This document shows positions 38,094 to 52,000 of a stretch of DNA of 64,000 nt, in pieces (position 1 is the stretch's first letter; every line of letters starts with the position of its first letter). Both the position numbers and the translations under genes were made by a program. The notes beneath the pieces were generated by a model. It made no database searches, was not told the origin of the DNA, and was given only the letters and a program-made list of their open reading frames with translations. Source of the stretch: Bradysia coprophila (Eukaryota > Arthropoda > Insecta > Diptera > Sciaridae); NCBI RefSeq assembly GCF_014529535.1, contig NW_023503293.1, positions 2,512,507-2,576,506 on the forward strand, given 5' to 3'.

Positions 38094-38490
38094 TAAGGTA
38101 ACTCATTGAAAGTTGACCTAATTTGACAAATCTCAACTTTGAACTTGAATTTCTCAGCGATTTTGGAACTATGTTACATTGAACCACTTTTATTTTAAAG
38201 ATTTATCTTTTGTTTACTTAATTAATATAAATTTTATTAATTATTGCCGATTTCGTCTAACAAAGTTAATAAATTAATATAAATGCAGAGTTGACCTATA
38301 TGAATCGTGAGTGGTCCTATTTCACATTTAAACACATTGAATCGTGAGTTGTCCTATCTATACAAAAGTCATAGGACATATCACGATTTATTGAATGTTG
38401 AGTTGACCGAAAAAAATTTCTCCATACAAATTTACACGGACAACTTAAGATCACTTTTCCACTAGGTTAACTTTCAATCAGTTATCTTAA
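38094..38490. mobile_element. Foldback element of about 400 bp
   Basis: The left end TAAGGTAACTCATTGAAAGT is reverse-complemented at the right end (ACTTTCAATCAGTTATCTTA, one mismatch region). The centre carries further arms, ATCGTGAGTTGTCCTAT facing ATAGGACATATCACGAT. No ORF and no clear target duplication were seen. Confidence 0.7.
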
Positions 38491-38546
38491 CTTTGTCTAC
38501 GAGCCTTTATACAGCCCTATGTGCAAACCTTAGTGTCAGTTTCGAC

Positions 38547-38688
38547 AAGAGATAAAAAGTTAAAAAGTCGAGTTTTCGGGTGAATTTTGTTGATCTGAGG
38601 CGAAGCCGAGGTCAATAAACACACGAAAAAGGTTACCTTTCACTTTCATATTAGTTTTACATGTCAAGATCAAGGCCGTCGAAAGTTC
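38547..38688 (+). repeat. Dispersed repeat, copy B
   Basis: It shares TGAATTTTGTTGATC, GAGGCGAAGCCGAGGTCAAT and AAACACAC, then GGCCGTCGAAAGT, with the copy at 32062-32180. The two copies are in the same orientation 6.5 kb apart. Confidence 0.7.
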
Positions 38689-38699
38689 ATGAAATTCGA

Positions 38700-41600
38700 G
38701 GAAAAGAACGAGTTTCGAACCACAGACACGTAAAAAAAAACTAATATACGGCCTACTATAATCTCATATTAATTGGGACGCTCCGCGGTAATGAAATTAG
38801 CCGCTGATTTTAACTCACAAAAACTATAAAATGTACGAAAAAGTTTGTCATCTGATTTGGAAAGCCTATTATCGCCGTGAGTGTGCCTAAAATTTGAAGT
38901 CCAGGTAAACGTGTCGATGAAAAAGTGAACCGAAAAATACTTTGTGCCACCGAGAATTGAAATACGACTCTTTTCAGCACTCATTATAGTGTTGTAAAGT
39001 GACTTATTTCAGCACCCGTTTGATGTCATATTACAACACTCAAAGCAGTGTTGATATGGAATTTGTATGAGTTGTTACAGCATTCGTTTGAGAAAATGTA
39101 AAGCAATGTGATCGATCAAATTTGAAGAGTGATTGTTTACAATGAAAATTATGATTTTTTGTGCTCTTGTCTATTTCAATTCTCGGTTGGCACAAAGCAT
39201 GAGATTATATACTTGTCAAAATACCGATGGGTCTCCGATTGTCTAAAGAACTATAATTCAATAAATTTAAATTTCCCGCCATTTACCATTACTGTATTGT
39301 TTTGGGTGTTATATTTTTTGGGTCGTCAGTCACTAACCACGTCCCAGCAGATATACTTCATGGATTGCCATCTTAAATCTTAATTACAACCTTGTCAAAA
39401 CCTTATTCATGAAAACAAAATTCAGTGATTTTAATAAATTATAACATTTGTTTTCGTAATTAATTTGTTTGGAGTGCATCAATAATAATCCGTCGATTGA
39501 AACGAACCGATTGGAATATGAAACTTTCGCAAATTTGAACGATAAATTTGGTGATTTAAAAAGTATCTTTAATGATTTACACCAAACCAAGCTTGTTTTT
39601 TAATAGCTGCGGTTGTTGTATAATTGTAGTGGTAAGCTTTCCCTGTCGACTTTTTTTTACATTTAATTGTTTTGCAGCTTGAACGGCATTTCAAACGCTC
39701 AAACAGTACGCAATTCTGGAAAATTTTGTATTCAATAAGTTCGTTTTGTACACACTGTCTGTTACCGAAAAGTGATAGCACCCTCGCAAAGTGATCGGTA
39801 GATTCGGTGTAGAAAATATTCAATGTTGTTCGCCCTTTCAGTAAGGATGTTCATGGGAATGATTATTTGTTTGTTGCATTCGTTTCATTGAAAACAGTCA
39901 GCTATCATTTGGAAAGCCACAATTCGGTCGATGTGCCTCCGAGTTCAATCGAATGCATAATTATTTTGGGGCTACTGTATATGCACGAATGCAAAGTGTT
40001 GTACCATTTGTAAGTGTTTGAAATGTCGTCCCGATGCATTTTTTTATTAATTCGCTGCAAAACACGGAACATCTTTGATAAGATTACCCAGTTCGGATGT
40101 TGTTTTCGACGTAATTTTCGTCACGCTCCTTTACAACAAAAATGTTCATTTGTATAACCATTCAGAGGATATTGACATAAAGCTTTGCGAATAATACCCA
40201 TGTAGTAAATGCCCACAAAGATTTTTTTTTTTGATTGTTTGTCTTGTTTGTTTTTTGTTCGCATTTCTGCGCGGAATAATAAGTATTGTGCTCTTCTCTA
40301 TACATTAATAAATGGTAATATTGCCTTCAAATCAAAACCATTTATTATGCAGAGAGTTGTTTTTGTTTTCTCTAACGAAGATAGTTTTATATACGAAAGA
40401 ATGAAGTCATTGTTTGGTATTTTATAGTTTACCCGGAAGATTGCAATTTAGTCAGTACATGCAGAGCATAGTGTTTTTGTTGTTGCATACACTATGCCCA
40501 TTATGTTCCGTATCCAATGACCTGACAACAAAATTACATGGAATGTGATGATATTCGAGTTCAAACGAATTGCCGAATTGAATCTGTAAATGCGGAAACT
40601 ATCTTCAAAAAGGCGGTTTTTTCATTTCAACTAATAAATTCGTGTCACTTTCGCAAAAAGACCGGGTTTATTAATGGACAGAAAATATTTATGTGAATCG
40701 AGTAGTGCTTCAAAGCATGACGTCCTGAGAAATCATATCAGATCAGTTTTGTTCCCTGTAGATACTAACAGATCAAGCAGATAAAAGGACATCTATCATC
40801 ACACTTGAATGTTTTAACCATTTGATGTGGTCCACATCTACTGTCGTAAAGTAATAATGTTTCTGCTTTTCATAACTGCAAACATCGGGCAATTTAAATT
40901 CCTTTTGAAATTGTCATTGGTCTGACAAAATTTGCCCAATCTTAGATTTTATATTCTCAATGTCTTCCGAGCGAATCACTCTTTCATAATCTTCGAACCC
41001 TTCTAGACGAATAAAACTCGAGTATTGAGCCAATTGTGGAGAATTGTCGGTTTAAGAAAAGCCGGACGCGAGAAGCGAGGTATTGGTTTCTTACGCAGTT
41101 ACCCCACGGGGCTTCAGAGGTTTTGAAATTTAGTTTATCTATGTTTTACGTACTACAAGGAAAAGATCGTAAATTTATCCAAGATTCAATCCCAAAGCAA
41201 TCTTCGCAACCGTTTGGTACAAAGCCTTAAGTTCATCAGCAAAAAAACGTGTAAATGACAAAAACCAAAGCGTACTGAAAACCGGTGGCAAACAACTTGT
41301 CACTAAAAAATTCCATAATCAAGACAAACTTGCAAAACTTTTTCAATTCCTGTTGACTCAACCAACAACAGTAGCAATCAGTAAAATATAGCTGCGAAGC
41401 GCTAAACGTTGCTCTGGTACTGGTTTCATACAAAGTTTTACGGATGAGTGCGCTTTACTTACGAAAGTCGAGAAAACTTTTTATTAATAATGTTTATAAC
41501 AATCGACAATCTTCTAGACTATTAAGACTTTAACTTCCGTCACGTCAACGTTGTATGGATAATAGTGAACTACATGTACATAAGTGATTTCCTTTTGTAG

Positions 41601-43653
41601 AACGTCATCTGCACAACTTGTCTTCAAAACAATTAAATTTAAAACAAAACAAGTTATTCGGACATCGCCTGTTCTCGTTTTCGTGCAACAAGCGAATTTC
41701 CAAGCAATTATACTCGAGTATCCAGTGTCTCAAAAATATCTTAAGAACTATTTAGGTAAAGTTTTTGGGTAGTTTCAGTAACTTTGAAGTATCTCTACAT
41801 TGTCGAGTCTGCAAAGATTGACAAGCCGTTGTTACTGGTTTGCTTTCTAAAAATTTGATTTCATGTCCAAATTTCGCATTGTAACTTTTTCAACCACCTC
41901 ACATTGTCCAAAACCATTCCGACCATGTGAAAAGCTGAAGCCGAAACATGATGATGCATACTAATAGTATTACTATGATTGTACTTGTTCGGCTCGTTTT
42001 TGCATGATGAAACTTCCGCGAATCTTAAAATCAACTAATTACGGTATGGGGACAAATGCAAACCAATTAAATCGATTGAATTATTTGAATCAAGAGGCTC
42101 GTTACGAGGCGTAACAATGCACAAATTTCCATCTTTCCTTGGCCATTAGCAATAAATCTACCGATCATGACCGAATGACCGAGAGGCATTTCAGTTTAAT
42201 TTCGATCAATCCTTGACGTCATTGGCGTTGCGGATCAAATTTCGAATCGATCGGACACATTACATTTCTTATTTAAAATCGTTCCAATGATTTTTCGAAA
42301 ATGTAGATATTTTAAAGTTACTGAGGTGCGCTTCGTTTCCCCTGTGATACGATACTATTAAATGAACTCATCGACACTACGCGAGCAGCCTCTGTCCCAC
42401 CTACGTTTATTGAATGACTATTTCATGGCGCACTACTATTGACGGATTATATTTCCTTCTACCGGTCAGCAAATAGAACCTGTCCCTCTATTTGTCCGCG
42501 TAGTTTTCCCATTGGAACTCATGCTCAAAGCTGATTGCAAAGCCATTTCGATGTCATTAAAAAAAGTCAAAAATTAGATTTTTCGAACACCGAATTTACC
42601 ATTCCGAATTCGTAAACGTTCGAATGTCAGGAATGGCTAAAGAGCAAATTCAATGTACTACTTAATTCTCTACATATGATCCAAGTGCTTAGTTTGTGTT
42701 TAGTTTACAGTGCTCACTGCTCAGTGCTGTTGGCTTTACTTACCTCAACGTCTCTTTCTTAAAATAAATATTTTGATTGGTTTCCGAACATACTAACTAC
42801 TACTCTTTCGCTAAATGGAGAGCAGATATTGTAAACAAATAATTCGTTTCGTGTGAACTAATTCAACATTTCCATTCGGTTCGTACAAACAATTTTTTTG
42901 CAACGACAGTATCTCTAACATTATACACTATATCAAAGTCAAACCATAACTGCATACAATATCACCTAAAAAAAATAATTTTTAGACATTTATCGAATGG
43001 GCATTGTTCGTAATGCCTAAACGTTCGAGGGCTTTAATAGTATCTGTCAAAAAAAAATTATATTTTTTTTCCGTCGCGCCCGTTTTTCTAAGGGTCATCG
43101 CAGGCAAAAAGTACCTGTTTTCAACACGTCAATGGGTTCTTTTCGTTCTCCTTTTCGCCCGAATTTCTATTGACTGTAACCGCGTTGAGAGAGAGGTAGA
43201 TGAATACAAAGAACAAAAAGTTAACCCATCATAAGTTTTGTTGCGTTGACATATGAGAGTAGTTGTTATAGAAATTCATTCATTTGTAACCCAACAATAA
43301 TACCGCTTTTTTATACAATACACAACAGAATTTACCATTGTAGCGCTCTGAAGCTGTAAAAAAAGTATTTTTTTCTTACATTTTACATCAAAGATGTTTC
43401 AGTTGTTAAATGATTGCTGGTTGAATCTAAGCAATTAAGCAAGGTGAATTAAATGATTTTCTATGATTGAAATTATGTGTGGCTTAGCATAATTGTATGC
43501 GGATTAAGTATTCGATTATTGTTTGAGAGTTTTTCTTTCCCCCAAAAAAATCGTTTCGGATCCGTCTATGGATGGTAGTGGTGCGAATACATACAATGTA
43601 CTATGACGGATATTGTTTTGTTATTGAACTGTAAATTTTTTATTTGTTTGTAG
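38700..43653. other. Stretch without a supported gene, upstream of the INO80D-like exons
   Basis: AT-rich, with small ORFs that lack recognisable domains. I looked here for an exon with a C..C..H..C pattern like the first INO80D zinc domain and found none. A short hairpin ATAGTGT...ACACTAT lies near 40470-40490. Confidence 0.5.
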
Positions 43654-46600
43654 ACCCGCGGGCGTCATACCACTCTTATCGGACATGTCATGTCAGCCGC
43701 GCTTGCCAGAAGATCCGTACACATTCACATTTGCGGAACCTCCAGTAACAACCACATTTTTTAAAAATTCTCAGGTAAGCATTTTGAAAGAGTTGTACGA
43801 CGGCATTGTAATGCTGTATGTAAGTACAGTACTGAGTGCTCATTGTGTATGGTTTCGATTTATTTTCATAAGTTATGTGAATTGAATGTGCTTTGTAATA
43901 TGATTTAAATTCAATTTATTCCGATTTAATAGTTGTTGTTTTTACATCGGCTGTTAGCTTCTTGCTTGAAAATTAATTCCATTTTTTTTTGTTTTTACTA
44001 CTTCTTCTTCTTCTTCTTCCTCTTGTACCTCTTTGTACAATTTTATTATTTCTGTACGATTAACAGAATGTGTGTTTATTTGTCATTTATGTAAAACCAG
44101 TTCACTCACGTTTTTTTCCTCTCCTTCTCTGTGTTGTTTTTATGGTTTTAGAATACTTTCAACACGTTTCCATCGGATTTTGTTTCTTGATCATAAAAAT
44201 TGTGGTGCTGAGAATCTGAAAATAAACATTTTCTTTCCACAAATCTCTGGTTACCACTTATACGCTACACCAGCAACTTCAAAATTCGACCAGAAATTTA
44301 TTATTTTTTCTGCATTACTTTCTGGTGCTATTTACTATTTTCTATCTGGGCCTCTAAAGTGAAAGTGAAACAATTCAAACAAACCGTCAATTTTCATTTA
44401 ATAAAATCGTTTGAAGTCATCGTGTGTAACATGAACGAACATTGCATAGTGTTTGCGAAATTGGAACTATTAAATAACCATACAATCGCGCGCACCGTTG
44501 ACAATGCGAATAACATTGAGTGATGCTTGAATCATTTTATGCATTCCAAACGTTCATTGCAAATCCACTTCAGTATTATACTGCGCCACAGTTTACATTC
44601 TCTCGCATTTTTGAATTTCAAATTGAATTGCGTTTTGTGTGTATATAATAATTGACAGACGTGAAAGCTGACGATTAAGCGGTCACCGATAGAACCGAGC
44701 GAACAGAACCTCCAGTCGGTTACGTGTTACGAAAGCCGGCTGTAGTTGTTGATGTAATGAGTGAAACAATGTAATTCCCCGAAAATTTTGGACTTCAACT
44801 TGGAATTGGTTTCCGAGCTGCAACTCATTTCAAAAACGTTTCTGGATTTTGAAACAAAATTTCTATTTTTATTCATTCCCAACACATTATACTGGCCCAA
44901 CACACTACCCCTATATCTTTCTCAAACTTCTTTGACTAATCTGACCGAAAGTTTGTCGTCGATAAGATGCCCAAGGCATCTTAAAGTAAAAAATCAAGTA
45001 TGTCGACCCCTCCGTCATTTCGTTACGCAGGCCGTTTCATCAACATTATACGTATCTTTACGATTGCTGTACTAAAGCTTCTTAGCACGTACTCTAAACT
45101 ACTCTTAAAGATGATGTGAAAAGCTTTCGTTTGCTTCACAAAAAGTTCAAAAAGTTTTTCATGTCACTCCGTCTCCCGATTAACATCACTTTATAATTTG
45201 TGTGTTTGGTTCAATTTTAATTTCAGATTCAAAAACTGCCACCAATCAAACAACTGAGCAAAGGTCAAGCCCAAAATCAAGTAAAATCTCAGGGAGTTGT
45301 TAACGGAATCAGTTCAATATCAAACGGTTTACACACAAAAAATCATGTTCCGATCTACGCCCGATCACAACAGCAATCGGGGCAACATATCCTATTGTAT
45401 CGCAAATCGCAGCCCAATCAATCACAGCAAGTAATTAAAAAACCGGCGACAACATGCATTCAAGCACCTCCGCCCCCGCCACCGCCTCCATTATATCAGC
45501 AAACACAGCGAACGTTCATTGTAAATCAACCAAATCATTCCGTAGCATCATCTCCAGTACAACAACAACAACAGAAGCAGCAGCAACAACAACAGCCAAA
45601 AGAGCATCAGCAGCAGCTGCCACAGCAACAATCAACAAAAAAACAGCCAATTGTACGCACATCGTTTGTTAGTTCTTTCGATAATTTCATTGCAAACCAG
45701 AAGAAAACTTCAATTCCAAATAAGGTGAAATACGAGAAGTCCGAACTATCCGAAAATGTGTTGAAATCGGTGAATGGCGGCAAGGCGATTAATACCACCA
45801 AATCGAGCAATGGTACGGCGACCAGCGGGAAAAAGAATTCATCAGCGCAAATATTTGCGAGACCGAAAGTCGAAGCGAAAGCGTTTGTAGCGATTAAAAA
45901 ATCTACAGGGAAATCTCAATCGGTCACCCGTGTAAAGCGTTCCTACAGCCAATCATCACACCACGAAGCACTGCAACGAATATCTGCACCCAAAGTTCCA
46001 TCCGAATGGCATGCACCCGATACATATGTTTTCGATTATGCTGGCCCCGGTTCGTTACCGGTGTCACAAATCGAACTGATGCCATTCACACAAAACATAT
46101 GGCATCAAAGCCTGGTCAATGCGACGGGACGAGAACAACGATTGGAGGAGAAAAGGAACTGCTTGCGTCGACAAGCGTACCAGTTGGAACAAGCACAAAA
46201 ATTTCGTCACACTAGCGATTCAAAGAAGAGATTGGTCGAAGTGGTGAAAACGCTGCAAAAGCCAAAATCCTACAAAGAACCGTGAGTTGTATTGTTACTA
46301 TTGACATTGTCCGATCGACCGTTGTAATTGACATTATTTCTTTCCTGTCCCTCTTATTTGAACAACATAGAACTTCGACAAAGAAGTGTGTCATTCCATC
46401 GTGTACAAGTGATTCCCTTGCATTGACGGCATACTGCTTTTTGCATATTACGCTTAATACAGATCAACGGCTGTTTCATCCTTGCACAGCCAAATTTGCT
46501 GATAATTCTCAATGTCGTGTTCCTGTTTTCGATATAAGTCATGAGTTGCCGCTGTGTAGAGAGCATGCTTGGAAGAGGGTAAGAGTTTTTACGCTCAATA

Positions 46601-48936
46601 CAAAAAACCTTTCCCTAATTCTTGTTCTACCATATTAACTAGGACAACTACAATCGCATGTTACAAGAACAAAAACCGAAAAAACCACCCCGTAAAAAAC
46701 CAAAGCCAAGTGCAATGACTAGGCCGCCAAAACGAAATAAGAAAAAGAAAAAGCTTCTTCCGAAACAAAATGCTATATCGGCTATTGATCTATACAATCA
46801 TGCCACTGTCATCAAAACAAATGGTATTGTTGTGTCGAAAGCCGGTCTCAACGATATTGGCCGAAACAATGGGCCTGTTATACAGGTGCCAAACGGTCAG
46901 GAATTTTTTACTATTTGTGAGAACAGTTCTGCATATGAAAGTTCAGAAGATACTGGCGTGGGCGGTTTAAGCGAATCGGAGCTCATCGGAACATCGGATG
47001 GTAATTTTAGTTGTCGAAGCGAATGGCAAACGGTGTTTTTGATGAAATTTCGTTTTGTGAATAGAAATTCCACTTGGCGATACTAGGCTGTTGGAGGAAC
47101 ATGAACTGACAAATGTTCTCAACCAATTACCAGAAGAACTGGCCGAAGAAGCGTTTAACGAATTGTTTACTGGTAAGTTGGATTTTTGTTTTACAACTTT
47201 TAAGGTTGCTGGCCCTGTAATGCTGGGTTATCAGTGGGTTGATTATAGAAAAGTCGCGGTGGAATAATTGAAAATACCAAAATCGTAAAAGTACACAGGA
47301 TGTTACAAGAATAAGATTAAATTCAGGCTGTGTGATGCAGTGTCGCTGTGCTGCACACTAAAATCAAGTTCGCTGTACGTTGCAATCGATAATGAAAGCG
47401 CATTTTCTTATCTACCGTTTGAGCATATTGCGAGCCAGATAACAAACAATGTGAACGAACAGAGAGCGATTGATTGTATCTGCCAAAAATGTCTAGTTTT
47501 GAAATCAGAACCAAATTCAGCATCATTCAAAGCGCTTGGGTAATGCCACCATTGGGATCATTTTGACTAGGCTTCGATGTGTTTTCGTTGAACTTTTTTT
47601 TGGGGTTTTTATTGATCTTTACACTAGCACTTCAAACACTAAAAGTTCGAATTCAAAATGAGAAATTGTGATGTTTTTCAAGAAATTCCCTATTGGTAAT
47701 AAAGATCTAGTTTCAAGATCCCCGTATTCTCTTTGCCAAAGATATCCTCCACTACAGTCGAATTTCGAATTAAAACAACTGTGTTCGTGACGCTAAAACA
47801 GTTGCTCATACACCGTACGTGGTAAATAAAGTTTGAGATGTGCAGTATTTTGAATTCCGCAGCTGGTCTGCAAACATGTACTCCTTGTATAGTATAGTAC
47901 ACAATAAAAACACACGATGTCTGGTACACAAATCATGCGTTGCGTACATTGATTACGTCAAAATGTCAACGTAGCAAAGACACTGTGTGTAGCTTTGGGT
48001 GAGAAGAGGGTATGTTTGTGATCCATCTAATGAGTTCATCTGGAGGAAAGAACGGCATCTCTTTGATGAAAGAGTCTTTTCTTGAAGATGACCTAGGGGT
48101 GGCAAATGGTCACGCCAGAATGGGGCATTTGCTGTTATACCTCACTATCCGAGGCTTTGATTCAAAAACCTCAGATTGTGTGGTGCTTTCTGGCGTGACT
48201 ATGAAAGATTAACTCGAAAACTGACAAATGGCCAGAAATTGTTCCATAGAAAGAACATTTTACCAATTTTTCCAAAAACGTTTTTTTTTGTTGAGAAAAT
48301 AGGGAAAATTTTGAAGAAAATTGTAAGAAAAGGACTGCAGTCCATTCGTGTTTACAAATTCTATCACGCTTCACATGGAAAGAAGACAAATTCGGTAGAC
48401 GAGGTCAATTTACAGTTGAAATTCCGTAGGCTGTGCATCAGCTGGAGCTCCTTTATATTTTCTTTTACAGTCAGATAAACGAAAACTGAAAAATAAGGAT
48501 ATATTTCAAATGTAGAAAACAGGGGGATCAAATGCGCCCGTGATCATCATTTTCCAGATGCGTGACACTCCTCTTCATTTAGTCCCATTTAGTTTATGAA
48601 GTATTTACCCACCTTTGCATTTTATTCTTTCACTGTCTATTTCACGGCAAAGAAGTCGCTGTTTTCTATCAATTTTCCGCAACAAATTTTCTTTATCTTT
48701 TAGTTCAGCACAACGATCCGTACGAACCAACTCAGGAGGAACAAGAAGACTTGGAACGTGCCCTTGAAGAGGTTGACGAACAGGTGAAATCACTGGAACA
48801 GATGACCGGTCCGACCAATTTCCTGGACGATTTTCTCGACGACGAAATCGCCATTATTGATGATGCCGATATTTGTACGGAAGTGTTACATTCGCCGGAT
48901 CATCAAACCGACAACCGTGGAATGATTCACACGTAA
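43654..48936 (+). CDS. INO80 complex subunit D-like protein (six exons seen, 5' end unresolved)
   Basis: Exons 43654-43774, 45227-46281, 46371-46578, 46643-47000, 47065-47172 and 48704-48936 join in phase to about 694 residues. The first segment PAGVIPLL...LPEDPYTFTF resembles the EDPFAF region of vertebrate INO80D. A low-complexity part follows, with a PPPPPPPP run and Q-rich tracts. The diagnostic C3HC3H zinc domain is in exon 46371-46578: CVIPSC, CFLH, CTAKFADNSQC, VPVFDISHELPLCREH. A basic stretch (KKPPRKKPKP, KRNKKKKK) and an acidic C-terminus (EEQEDLERALEEVDEQ) match INO80D in order. INO80D is an accessory subunit of the INO80 chromatin remodeller. The first exon begins in phase 2 after a good acceptor, so an upstream exon is needed; the nearest ATG is at 43685. 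The N-terminal zinc domain of vertebrate INO80D is not visible. Splicing from the zinc-finger gene is possible. AATAAA occurs about 150 bases after the stop. Confidence 0.82.
44001..44019. repeat. CTT trinucleotide microsatellite
   Basis: About six perfect CTT units lie in the first intron of the INO80D-like gene. They are likely length-variable. Confidence 0.85.
48109..48199. repeat. Hairpin in the last intron of the INO80D-like gene
   Basis: GTCACGCCAGAA at 48109-48120 is exactly reverse-complemented at 48188-48199. A nested pairing CGAGGCTTTGA with TCAAAAACCTC lies inside. It is a MITE-like remnant. Confidence 0.65.
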
Positions 48937-49089
48937 AAACGTTTTTTTTTTTTGGTTTTGTAAATTTTTCTTCAGTTTTCTTTATTAGTAAAATGAAAAA
49001 AGAAAAATGCACGGTAAATCATCGTCGTCGGAAGTATTGCGTAAATGGGAAATGAATGAAAAGATGGAAAGTGTTTAAATGTGAAATAA

Positions 49090-52000
49090 AAAAAATTTTG
49101 AATATGAAAATATTGATTTTACATTTTTGTTTCGGTGAATAAGAATGTAAAATTTAAATCCAATTCGGTTATTAAATACAAGGGAGTTTGTTAACCTCTG
49201 ACTATATTATACAAGATTATTAGGCTTTCTGCATTTGTGATTTTAAAACAGAAATTTTTATTGTTATTTTAGTGAATTTATTTGAAATTATCTAAAGTGT
49301 AATTTTAAGCGAAGAAGATACAGATAGGATCGGGGAAGGGGAGGGGTATAAACATTTAAATGATGAAAAAGAAGTTTTTAAAAAGATAATTTCGTATTTA
49401 ATAGAGATATGTTGTGTACAAATTAGTGATGAGAAACAAACAGAAAATTTCAAACAGAAGAGAAGTAAGAAAAACAAAACAGAAATTCAATAAAAATGAT
49501 TACACCGAAAAGAATTAAGTAGGTCCCTTGTATACGTTTATATGTTTAGTAAAATCAAATTTATTTTTTAAGTTGTTGAAACGAACTCATTCTGATAAAC
49601 AAGAGAAGAAAGAAAAGGAGAAAAAACAATGGAGAAGGAAGAAGAAAATCTTATACAATTTACCTACTTAATTGAAGAAAGAGAAAGAAAACAAAATAAA
49701 AATTGAAAAAAAAACTAACCAACTATTTTGTAAGTGTGTTCGTTGTTGTTTACAAAAAACCATAGTATCCAATTTTCAAGTATTTCGGTTTTTTTTTATA
49801 TATCGAAAGTACTTGCAACAATTTGGATATTATTAAAATTGTCATTTCTAGCGGCTGATTTTCTATTTCGGATTTTTTTTTTTATTTAAATTTTTCTCGA
49901 AGTGAGATAGTGAATACTGATAAATTCTGTATCATATACACGTGACGTATTCATGAATGACCTATATATTATGTGACTACAAAAGAGGAAACAAACAATT
50001 TCTAGGATATAAAAGAAATCAAAGAAAAGATTTTAAGAAACAAACAAACAAACAAAAAAAAATTATAAAATTAATTCGGTGTCGAGAGTATATTAAATTA
50101 CAATCTAAACTTGTCTGTGTATAATAGTTAAATCTAATTCAATTGAAATTTGGAAATAAAAAATAAAAAAAAAAATTAAAAAAATACAAAAATGATGGTG
50201 TATATGTGTCAAAACCAAATAATTTATTTATTATTTATAACAAAAAATGAAAAATGAATCCAACAGATAAACAAACAAAAAAAAAACCCAACAAACAGTG
50301 GTAAATAAAAAGCAACATACATCGTGTAATGCAATATTATCGAATTAAAACAAACAGAAAAATTAATTTTTATGTATTATTACTGCAAAAGTAAGAAATT
50401 TTAATTTTCTCTTTTTTTTATTTTCTTATCCGCTCAGAAAAGTTTCTCTCTCTTTTCGTTATTTTTTTCTTCCGAAATCATCATCAGAAGAGCATATCAT
50501 ATTGTAGATATGCCGATGGTTTCTCTTTCCTTTTTTTTAATTATTGTATAAAATATCTAATTTTTATTCTGTAAATACAAGCCAAACATTTTTAAATTAG
50601 AAAACATTTTTTTTTTGTATTCTACGCACTGTTAGGTCGTGCTACAATTCTTGGTTGGGTCAGGTCCCTTGACTGACTAAATTTTTCAACAATTGCAGTT
50701 TTCTTATCATTTTTAAATAAGCTGGTGTATTTAAGATCACAAAATTACAGTCGGATGAAGAAGCGATGCGAGAATTGTCTATTAGCTACATCATTGATCA
50801 GGCAAAAAAACCCTTAAAGGGTAAATGTAACACAAGTCCTTTATCTTACTTACAAAATAACCGATAACCGTTATCAACAAAAAATTGACCCAAAAAATTT
50901 GTGAAAGAAAATTTTACAAAAAGAAATTTGCGTCACAAGTGGCAGATGTTGAGAAACCTATTGTTAGGAAAATGGTTTAAAAATGTACTGAAAGAATTTA
51001 AACGGAAGAAAATCGAATTGTCATTTCGACAACTTCAAAAAACCTTATGCAAACTAAAAAAAATTCTGGAGAAATCAGTCTGAATCCTTAAATCGAGAAA
51101 CATCTCAAAACAACACACACCTTTCACCACATTACCATCTATATCATGCACCAAAATATACAACACACGCACGCTTAATTGGCTTACATATGGCATTTGT
51201 ATGGAGACTTTGGGGAGCTCCCAAGATATGGCTTTTTCCAACTTTCGAAAATTTCATTCTTATTTTTGGGCCATTATTAAAATTTCAGGAAAATCTATAG
51301 AAACGTTTAGGAGTTGCTTTGGCGATTTCAAATATCTGAAAAAGCGAAATTTTGCTTATTTTTATACAAAAACCAAAATTTTTAAATTTAATATCTCAGC
51401 CAAATCGTAAGCTACTGTAACGTGCTATCAGTTGAACTACATACGGATGCCTCGATTCCAAATATCTAAGTTTAGGGGTCGTTGGAGTTAAGAGGGGGAT
51501 TGTAATATTGTAATATTATTTAAAAAAAAAAAAACCTTTTTGGTAGTGGACTTGCGTCACGCCCGCTTACTAACGTGCGGGCATGATTGTGCATCTCTTT
51601 TATTTTCACTGGCCGTTTAGAAAACAGCAGCCATATCATACTCAAATTCAAATTTAATTTTCTGCAGAAACATGAGTTTACTAAAAAGTGCTGAAAAAAA
51701 GCATATTTCTTGCCTACCTCTTGAATAAATGAAACTCGTGTGAATTACGGCCATCGCTTCGCTCTGACAGCAAACTTCACGCTCATTCAATTATTCCTTT
51801 AAGCCTTTGAAGCAAAGGAAAAATTCTTATAAGAATACAATTTCCCGCAAAAAATTGTATTGGATTACTAGTTGAATAAAAAATGTAATCTTCGGACTCA
51901 ACCACAGGAACTAAATAACCTCAATCACCAGCACTGCATGTGAGGTGTCAATGGAAATCTTAGATAATGTACGGTACAAATAACATATTAGGTACATTTT

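Noticed and set aside
43685..43885. A 66-residue stand-alone protein starting MSCQPRLPEDPY
   Set aside because: The coding part ends at a clear GTAAGC donor (43774) and joins 45227 in phase; the rest is intron read-through.
44033..44362. 109-codon ORF
   Set aside because: It lies in an intron, is rich in F, S and L, and has no motif or splice support.
46654..47086. Unspliced continuation of the INO80D-like exon to a stop at 47086
   Set aside because: A 64-bp GT-AG intron (47001-47064) restores the conserved frame (DEIPLGDTRLLEEHEL), whereas the unspliced tail is not conserved.
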